Assembly: GCA_027487055.1 (NCBI GenBank)
Contig: JAIYEJ010000248.1
Span: 1-11,499 of the forward strand
DNA length: 11,499 nt
Direction of reading: 5' to 3'
Source: Methylotenera sp.
Lineage (GTDB): Bacteria; Pseudomonadota; Gammaproteobacteria; Burkholderiales; Methylophilaceae
Positions 6,719 through 11,499 of the stretch are shown in pieces (position 1 is the first letter of the stretch; each line of letters opens with the position of its first letter). Both the position numbers and the translations under genes were made by a program. The notes beneath the pieces are model-generated. The model did not search any database. It worked only from the letters and a program-made list of their open reading frames with translations, and was not told where the DNA came from.

Positions 6719-7720
6719 TTATCCGCCCGTATGCGACATAAACCGCACTACAGCTGGCTCTGCACGGCGTAAATCAAAATCATGACCTTTGGGTTTTATG
6801 CGCATGCTATCCAAAATTGCTTGTATGAGTGGCCCATCATCATTGGGGTTCTCACGCAACAATGGCATTAAGTCCACTTTGTCTTCTTGACCTAAGCATA
6901 AATATAACTCACCTTTGCAGGTGATGCGCACGCGGTTGCAGCTCTCGCAAAAGTTATGAGAATGTGGCGAAATAAAACCAATTTTTGTTTGCGTGCCAGA
7001 TACTTGCCAATAACGCGCAGGGCCGCCAGAATTGTGGGTGCTGGGGGCAAGTAAATACTTACTTTGCAAGAGTTTTAGCGTATCCGCGTTGCTCACAAAA
7101 GTACTTTCGCGTGTATGGTCTACCTCGCCTAGCGGCATTTCTTCGATAAAGCTGATGTCGATTTTATTGTCGATGGCAAACTGCACTAAATCGGTTGTTT
7201 CATCATCGTTATGACCGCGCATTAATACGGTATTCATTTTGATGCCTTCAAAACCCGCATGGATACTGGCTTGTAGACCATCTAAAACTTTTTCGAGGCG
7301 GCCTGTGCGGGTAATTTGCTTAAATTTTTCAGGTTTTAAGCTATCAATCGAAATATTAATGCGTTTAACGCCTGCATTTTTTAAGGCCTGTGCTTGAGTG
7401 TTTAATTGACTGCCGTTGGTAGTAAGAACTAACTCATTTAAGCCTGTTAGGTTGCCAATTTCTTTAAACAGCCAAAGTGCGTTTTTGCGTACTAACGGCT
7501 CGCCACCCGTGATGCGTACTTTTGTTACGCCTAAGCGCACAAACACTTTTATTAGTCTTGCGCATTCTTCCAAGCTTAATACTTCATCACGTGGTAGAAA
7601 TGTCATATCTTCCGCCATACAATACACGCAACGGAAATCGCAGCGGTCAGTAATGGATAGACGAATGTAATCAACCTGTCTGCCAAATTGGTCAATAAGC
7701 TTTAGTGGGAGGTTATCCAT
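6719..7720 (-). CDS. moaA: GTP 3',8-cyclase MoaA (radical SAM)
   Basis: Catalyses the first step of molybdenum-cofactor synthesis, the S-adenosylmethionine-dependent rearrangement of GTP to 3',8-cyclo-GTP, later converted to cyclic pyranopterin by MoaC. The 333-residue length is normal. The N-terminal radical-SAM cluster is the CX3CX2C motif at C27, C31 and C34 (TDRCDFRCVYC). TGGEPL at 71-76 is the SAM-binding GGEP segment, and LTTNGS and ISIDSL are barrel strands. The C-terminal substrate-binding cluster is CX2CX13C at C258, C261 and C275, with NRVR between. The protein ends in the family's double glycine (HTGG), important for activity in characterised MoaA. It is the first gene of the operon and divergent from fdsG. 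No strong Shine-Dalgarno precedes the ATG at 7718-7720. moaC, moaD, moaE and moeB are not in this window. Confidence 0.97.
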   Translation of the reverse strand: MDNLPLKLIDQFGRQVDYIRLSITDRCDFRCVYCMAEDMTFLPRDEVLSLEECARLIKVFVRLGVTKVRITGGEPLVRKNALWLFKEIGNLTGLNELVLTTNGSQLNTQAQALKNAGVKRINISIDSLKPEKFKQITRTGRLEKVLDGLQASIHAGFEGIKMNTVLMRGHNDDETTDLVQFAIDNKIDISFIEEMPLGEVDHTRESTFVSNADTLKLLQSKYLLAPSTHNSGGPARYWQVSGTQTKIGFISPHSHNFCESCNRVRITCKGELYLCLGQEDKVDLMPLLRENPNDDGPLIQAILDSMRIKPKGHDFDLRRAEPAVVRFMSHTGG

Positions 7721-7741
7721 ATAATAAATAGGGTTAATGAT

Positions 7742-7761
7742 TTTGATTAATTAAGATCAAA
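7742..7761. promoter_or_regulatory. Palindrome TTTGAT-N8-ATCAAA in the moaA/fdsG divergent region, possible operator
   Basis: Perfect 6-base arms form a 20-base dyad. It would sit at the start of the predicted moaA transcript and centre about 70 bases upstream of the predicted fdsG start site, a common place for an activator of the LysR type. Formate dehydrogenase operons are known to be controlled by a LysR-type regulator (FdsR) in Cupriavidus, but no such regulator gene is in this window, so the binding factor is unknown. Confidence 0.4.
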
Positions 7762-7780
7762 GCGATATTCTAGGCGCTTT
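7759..7780. repeat. Inverted repeat AAAGCG-N10-CGCTTT bracketing the predicted moaA -10
   Basis: Perfect 6-base arms flank ten bases that contain the predicted minus-strand -10 of moaA (7767-7772). A protein bound here would block moaA transcription. It touches the neighbouring TTTGAT-N8-ATCAAA palindrome, so the two could form one composite operator. Regulator unknown. Confidence 0.35.
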
Positions 7781-7794
7781 TTAAGCTTTAACAA
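7767..7794 (-). promoter_or_regulatory. Predicted promoter of the moaA operon
   Basis: On the minus strand, -35 TTGTTA (7789-7794, four of six) and -10 TAGAAT (7767-7772, five of six) are separated by 16 bases. The start would lie near 7760, giving a leader of about 40 bases, too short for a molybdenum-cofactor riboswitch. The -35 coincides with that of the fds promoter on the other strand. Confidence 0.4.
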
Positions 7795-7815
7795 GCCTTA
7801 GATTAGGTATATCAT
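7788..7815 (+). promoter_or_regulatory. Predicted promoter of the fdsGBA operon
   Basis: TTAACA (7788-7793, five of six) and TATCAT (7810-7815, five of six) are separated by 16 bases. Transcription would start near 7822, about 33 bases before the fdsG TTG start and upstream of its GGAGA ribosome-binding site at 7844-7848. Confidence 0.45.
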
Positions 7816-7841
7816 TACATGTTATTTACAATTATGTAACA
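7815..7841. repeat. Overlapping inverted repeats at the predicted fds transcription start
   Basis: Two nested dyads occur here: TTACAT (7815-7820) with ATGTAA (7834-7839), and TGTTA (7820-7824) with TAACA (7837-7841), spaced by 13 and 12 bases. They cover the predicted transcription start of fdsG, a repressor-like position. The GTTA...TAAC half-sites recall molybdate-responsive ModE operators, but the spacing is shorter than in the E. coli site I remember, so ModE binding is speculative. Confidence 0.3.
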
Positions 7842-7854
7842 ATTGGAGATTTGA

Positions 7855-8334
7855 TTGGTCACAACTATCTCAAGTTCTCAATTAGAGAAAATTAAAACGC
7901 ATATCGCGTCAAATCAACATATGCATGGTGCTTTGCTGCCTTTATTACATGCAAGTCAAGATGATATCGGTTATGTGCCAGAGGAAAGCTATCCGTTTAT
8001 TTCTAAAGCACTCGCACTCTCGATTGCTGAAGTGCATGGTGTTGTCACTTTCTACCACCATTTTCGCACGCATCCTGCAGGTAAACATATTTTACAAATT
8101 TGCCGGGCAGAATCTTGCCAAGCCATGGGCAGCGAAAAATTAGAGGCTGATGTGAAAGCGCAACTAGGTGTTGATTATCACCAAACTACTGCGGATGGCG
8201 AAATTACTTTACTGCCTGTTTACTGCTTGGGTAACTGCGCATGCTCGCCAGCGGTGATGATGGATGAAGAAGTGTATGGTCGCATGAATCAACAAAAAGT
8301 CGCTGAGCTCATAAGTGAGGTGAAACATGGTTAA
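7855..8334 (+). CDS. fdsG: NAD-dependent formate dehydrogenase gamma subunit FdsG (NuoE-like, [2Fe-2S])
   Basis: Small iron-sulfur subunit of the soluble cytoplasmic NAD+-dependent formate dehydrogenase, homologous to NuoE of complex I. The 159-residue protein has an N-terminal helical region and a thioredoxin-like domain from about 78 that binds one [2Fe-2S] cluster through C83, C88, C124 and C128 (CRAESC and CLGNC). IGYVPEE and the GVVTFYHHF segment at 62-70 are typical of the family. The start is TTG at 7855-7857: an in-frame TGA immediately precedes it, and GGAGA at 7844-7848 sits six bases upstream. The first in-frame ATG (codon 23) would trim the usual N-terminal helix. It overlaps fdsB by eight bases and leads the fdsGBA operon. 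NuoE itself is excluded by the neighbouring FdsA-type catalytic subunit. Confidence 0.95.
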   Translation: MVTTISSSQLEKIKTHIASNQHMHGALLPLLHASQDDIGYVPEESYPFISKALALSIAEVHGVVTFYHHFRTHPAGKHILQICRAESCQAMGSEKLEADVKAQLGVDYHQTTADGEITLLPVYCLGNCACSPAVMMDEEVYGRMNQQKVAELISEVKHG

Positions 8335-9886
8335 GGTATATGTTCCGCGTGATTCAACCGCATTAAGTTTGGGCGCAGGCCAAACCGCAAAAGCGATTCA
8401 AGCAGAAGCCGACAAACGTGGCATTCAAATTGAGTTAGTGCGTAATGGTTCACGTGGTTTATTTTGGCTAGAACCATTTGTAGAGGTGGAAACTGAACAA
8501 GGTCGCGTGGCTTACGCGCCTGTGGAATCAAAAGATGTGGTGGATTTGTTTGATGCCGATTTTTTACAAGGTGGAAGTCATGCATTGAATTTAGGCTTAA
8601 CCGAAGAAATCGAATGGTTGAAAAAACAGCAGCGCTTAACTTTTGCACGCGTGGGCATTATCGACCCAGTTTCATTAGAGGATTACATCGCTCATGATGG
8701 TTACAACGGCCTGAAAAATGCGCTTAAGATGACGAGCGCAGAGATCGTGAAAACAGTGACCGATTCTGGTTTGCGTGGTCGCGGTGGCGCGGCTTTTCCG
8801 ACTGGGATTAAATGGAACACAGTACTTAACGCGCCAGCAGAGCAAAAATATATTGTCTGCAATGCGGATGAGGGCGATAGCGGCACCTATTCTGACCGCA
8901 TGATTATGGAAGACGACCCCTTTGTGCTGATTGAAGGCATGACGATTGCCGCAGTTGCGGTAGGCGCAACGCAAGGCTATATCTACTTGCGTAGTGAGTA
9001 CCCACATGCACTCAAAACCTTGAATGAAGCGATTGTAAAAGCCGAAGCTGCAGGTTATTTGGGTGACAAAATCTGCGGTTCAAGCCATACATTTAAGTTG
9101 GAAGTGCGCCGTGCAGCGGGCGCTTATGTGTGCGGCGAAGAAACTTCATTATTAGAATCGCTTGAAGGTAAGCGCGGTTTAGTGCGCTTTAAGCCGCCAC
9201 TCCCCGCGATTGAAGGCCTATTTGGGAAACCAACTGTAGTAAATAATGTCATATCGCTTGCTACAGTACCGATTATTTTGGACAAAGGCGCTCAGTTTTA
9301 CGCGGATTACGGTATGGGTCGTTCACGCGGCACCTTGCCAATTCAGCTCGCGGGTAATATTAAGCAAGGTGGACTGGTGGAGTTGGCATTTGGCGCGACT
9401 TTGCGTGAATTGCTATATGAATTTGGCGGCGGTTCTGCGACAGGTAAGCCTATTCGTGCGGTGCAAGTAGGCGGGCCATTGGGCGCTTTTCTACCAGAAA
9501 GCCAATTTGACACACCACTAGATTATGAAGAATTTGGAAAGATTTGGGCAGTGCTTGGTCATGGAGGCATTGTGGCGTTTGATGACACGGTGGATATGTC
9601 AAAAATGGCGCGTTATGCATTTGAGTTTTGCGCGATTGAGAGCTGTGGTAAATGCACGCCATGCCGCATTGGATCAACACGCGGGGTAGAATTGGTGGAT
9701 AAAATTACTTCTGGAAAAGAACATATAAAAAATATTCAAGTTTTACGTGATTTGTCCGATACTATGCTGAATGGATCTTTGTGTGCCTTGGGTGGCATGA
9801 CGCCATACCCTGTATTAAGTGCGTTGAATCATTTTGCCGAGGATTTTAAACCAAAAGATGTTAACGCAAAAAAAGCAGTAGTTTAG
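8327..9886 (+). CDS. fdsB: NAD-dependent formate dehydrogenase beta subunit FdsB (NuoF-like, FMN and NAD binding)
   Basis: Diaphorase subunit that takes electrons from FdsA/FdsG and reduces NAD+ through FMN. The 519 residues are longer than NuoF because of an N-terminal extension of about 105 residues, known in FdsB-type proteins and resembling a degenerate NuoE-like domain without cluster cysteines. The NuoF core follows: the glycine-rich GLRGRGGAAFPTG at 148-160 and NADEGDSGTYSDR at 179-191 for FMN/NAD, then GAYVCGEETSLL at 265-276. A [4Fe-4S] cluster is expected on C440, C443, C446 (ESCGKCTPCR) and C486 (GSLCALGG). GAGG-type Shine-Dalgarno GAGG at 8317-8320 lies six bases before the ATG, which overlaps the end of fdsG. 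fdsA follows 19 bases after the stop. Confidence 0.96.
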   Translation: MVKVYVPRDSTALSLGAGQTAKAIQAEADKRGIQIELVRNGSRGLFWLEPFVEVETEQGRVAYAPVESKDVVDLFDADFLQGGSHALNLGLTEEIEWLKKQQRLTFARVGIIDPVSLEDYIAHDGYNGLKNALKMTSAEIVKTVTDSGLRGRGGAAFPTGIKWNTVLNAPAEQKYIVCNADEGDSGTYSDRMIMEDDPFVLIEGMTIAAVAVGATQGYIYLRSEYPHALKTLNEAIVKAEAAGYLGDKICGSSHTFKLEVRRAAGAYVCGEETSLLESLEGKRGLVRFKPPLPAIEGLFGKPTVVNNVISLATVPIILDKGAQFYADYGMGRSRGTLPIQLAGNIKQGGLVELAFGATLRELLYEFGGGSATGKPIRAVQVGGPLGAFLPESQFDTPLDYEEFGKIWAVLGHGGIVAFDDTVDMSKMARYAFEFCAIESCGKCTPCRIGSTRGVELVDKITSGKEHIKNIQVLRDLSDTMLNGSLCALGGMTPYPVLSALNHFAEDFKPKDVNAKKAVV

Positions 9887-9905
9887 GCGATTGAAGGATA
9901 GAGTA

Positions 9906-11499
9906 ATGGATGATATTAAATACACTAAATCAAACTATGTAGCGCCTCAGTTTGTGCCTAAGCCAGACTATGGCACACCTAAAAAAGTGTCTGCAAAACA
10001 AGTGACGCTTAATATTGATGGTGTAGATGTAAGTGTGCCAGAAGGCACATCCATCATGCATGCAGCGCAAGTTTCTGGCGTAAGCGTACCAAAACTCTGC
10101 GCGACCGATTCGCTTGAGCCGTTTGGCTCATGTCGTTTATGCTTAGTGGAGATTGAAGGTCGCCGCGGGTATCCCGCAAGTTGTACGACCCCTGTTGCCG
10201 AAGGTATTCGAGTGAAAACTCAAACGCCTAAATTGGCTGATGTGCGCCGTGGCGTGATGGAGCTATATATCTCAGATCATCCGCTTGATTGCCTGACCTG
10301 TGCTGCCAATGGTGATTGCGAATTGCAAGACATGGCTGGCGCTGTGGGCTTGCGCGAAGTGCGCTATGGCTACGAAGGTGAAAACCACCTAAAACAAGAA
10401 AAAGATGAATCTAACCCGTATTTCACGTTTGATCCCAGCAAATGTATTGTGTGTAGCCGCTGTGTTCGCGCTTGCGAAGAAACACAAGGTACCTTTGCAT
10501 TAACCATTGAAGGCCGCGGTTTTGGCAGCAAAGTGTCTGCTGGCGGCGTTGATTTTATGGATTCAGAATGCGTATCTTGCGGTGCATGTGTGCAAGCTTG
10601 CCCAACCGCTACGTTGATGGAAAAATCCGTGATTGACGCAGGTACACCAGAACATGCCGTTACCACCACTTGCGCATATTGTGGCGTGGGTTGTAGCTTT
10701 AACGCCGAAATGAAGGGCGAAGAAGTAGTGCGCATGACACCCAATAAAGATGGCGGCGCTAATCATGGTCACTCTTGCGTTAAAGGAAGATTCGCTTGGG
10801 GTTATGCAACACATAAAGACCGCATTACTACCCCGATGATTCGTAAAAATATTGCGGATCCATGGCAAGAAGTAAGCTGGGAAGAAGCAATTAACTACGC
10901 AGCAAGCGAGATTAAGCGCATCGAAGCCAAATACGGTAAAGATGCGATGGGCGGCATTACCTCTAGCCGTTGTACCAATGAAGAAGTCTATGTCACGCAA
11001 AAACTAATCCGTGCGGTATTTGGTACGAACAACGTAGATACATGCGCGCGCGTTTGCCATAGCCCGACAGGTTATGGTTTAAAACAAACTTTAGGTGAAT
11101 CTGCAGGTACGCAAACCTTTGATTCTGTCATGAAATCTGATGTGATTATGGTGATTGGTGCAAACCCAACCGATGGTCACCCTGTGTTTGCATCACAAAT
11201 GAAACGTCGCTTGCGTGAAGGTGCGAAGCTGATTGTTGCTGACCCTCGTGAAATTGATTTAGTTGCCAATTCTGCGCATATTCGTGCAGATTATCATTTG
11301 AATTTACGTCCAGGCACCAACGTAGCATTAATTTCTGCGCTCGCGCATGTAGTTGTGACCGAAGGTTTAGTGAAAGAAGAGTTTGTACGCGAACGTTGCG
11401 AGTGGGATAGTTTTGTTGCTTGGCGTGATTTTGTTACAAAACCAGAGAACTCACCCGAAAGCCTCGCAAAAGATTTAGGCGTAGACCCACAAAAGATCC
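9906..11499 (+). CDS. fdsA: NAD-dependent formate dehydrogenase alpha (catalytic) subunit FdsA, N-terminal part (cut by window end)
   Basis: Molybdenum bis-MGD subunit that oxidises formate to CO2 in the cytoplasm. The first 531 residues are present; full FdsA is usually well over 900. In order: a NuoG-like ferredoxin domain with a [2Fe-2S] site C65, C76, C79, C93; a His-Cys3 [4Fe-4S] site H125, C129, C132, C138; a two-cluster ferredoxin domain C180/C183/C186/C190 and C222/C225/C228/C232; then the catalytic domain with a [4Fe-4S] site C256, C259, C263, C291. The molybdenum ligand is expected to be C384, followed by H385 in the motif ARVCHSPTGYGL, so this is a cysteine rather than selenocysteine enzyme. 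IGANPTDGHPV at 417-427 is a cofactor-binding segment. GAAGGA at 9893-9898 lies seven bases before the ATG at 9906. fdsC and fdsD would be expected downstream. Confidence 0.97.
   Translation, partial: MDDIKYTKSNYVAPQFVPKPDYGTPKKVSAKQVTLNIDGVDVSVPEGTSIMHAAQVSGVSVPKLCATDSLEPFGSCRLCLVEIEGRRGYPASCTTPVAEGIRVKTQTPKLADVRRGVMELYISDHPLDCLTCAANGDCELQDMAGAVGLREVRYGYEGENHLKQEKDESNPYFTFDPSKCIVCSRCVRACEETQGTFALTIEGRGFGSKVSAGGVDFMDSECVSCGACVQACPTATLMEKSVIDAGTPEHAVTTTCAYCGVGCSFNAEMKGEEVVRMTPNKDGGANHGHSCVKGRFAWGYATHKDRITTPMIRKNIADPWQEVSWEEAINYAASEIKRIEAKYGKDAMGGITSSRCTNEEVYVTQKLIRAVFGTNNVDTCARVCHSPTGYGLKQTLGESAGTQTFDSVMKSDVIMVIGANPTDGHPVFASQMKRRLREGAKLIVADPREIDLVANSAHIRADYHLNLRPGTNVALISALAHVVVTEGLVKEEFVRERCEWDSFVAWRDFVTKPENSPESLAKDLGVDPQKI

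Noticed and set aside
7743..7760. FNR/Anr box in the fds upstream region (TTGAT...ATCAA)
   Set aside because: The half-sites are separated by eight bases; FNR boxes need four.
7721..7760. Molybdenum-cofactor riboswitch upstream of moaA
   Set aside because: The predicted leader is only about 40 bases and A/T-rich, with no room for the known large folded aptamer.
7855..9886. Complex I genes nuoE/nuoF
   Set aside because: The subunits are NuoE/NuoF homologues, but the next gene combines NuoG-like clusters with a formate dehydrogenase catalytic motif (VCHSPTGYGL), and fdsB has the FdsB-type N-terminal extension.
10563..11000. 145-codon open frame on the minus strand over fdsA
   Set aside because: Antisense shadow of the iron-sulfur and catalytic region of fdsA; no independent evidence.

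Overview
The window looks like chromosomal DNA of a betaproteobacterium, most plausibly a methylotroph of the Methylophilaceae type (Methylotenera, Methylophilus or relatives). This rests on three things: a soluble NAD-dependent formate dehydrogenase operon (fdsGBA) beside molybdenum-cofactor genes, a bcp-phoH gene order common in betaproteobacteria, and fairly low G+C (low forties percent by eye). The taxonomic guess is inference; no marker gene is present. Coding density is high. I see no rRNA, tRNA, CRISPR, insertion sequence or phage gene, and no gene-free stretch longer than about 160 bases.

Layout, left to right. (1) Bases 1-2200, minus strand, form a putative operon in transcription order bcp (thiol peroxidase), phoH (PIN plus PhoH ATPase) and lplT (lysophospholipid transporter, cut by the window edge). 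(2) Bases 2316-4530, minus strand, form a two-gene unit: a solitary tonB read from a TTG start, then an orphan sensor histidine kinase. A good Fur box overlaps the predicted tonB -35, so the unit is probably iron-repressed. (3) Bases 4692-7720, minus strand, form a molybdenum-cofactor operon: moaA, a 59-residue unrecognised gene, mobA and moeA, with very small gaps or a 4-base overlap. (4) Bases 7721-7854 are a divergent control region with two predicted promoters sharing one -35 position on opposite strands, plus several inverted repeats. (5) From 7855 to the right edge, plus strand, lies fdsG-fdsB-fdsA; fdsA is cut by the window end after 531 codons.

How they work together. FdsA needs a molybdenum bis-MGD cofactor. 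MoaA makes the first pterin intermediate, MoeA inserts molybdate and MobA adds GMP to give MGD. Divergent placement of cofactor synthesis and its main client enzyme suggests shared control by formate, methanol growth or molybdate supply. FdsA oxidises formate to CO2 and passes electrons through Fe-S clusters to FdsB and NAD+, the last energy-yielding step of methylotrophic dissimilation. The tonB unit would energise outer-membrane uptake, for example of ferric siderophores. Bcp detoxifies peroxides.

Most of the window is ordinary, well-known metabolism; I found no clearly new system. The points most worth a second look are the 59-residue gene in the cofactor operon, the shared-promoter architecture at 7721-7854, the Fur-controlled tonB/orphan-kinase pair with its unusual H-box, and the Bcp without the usual resolving cysteine.
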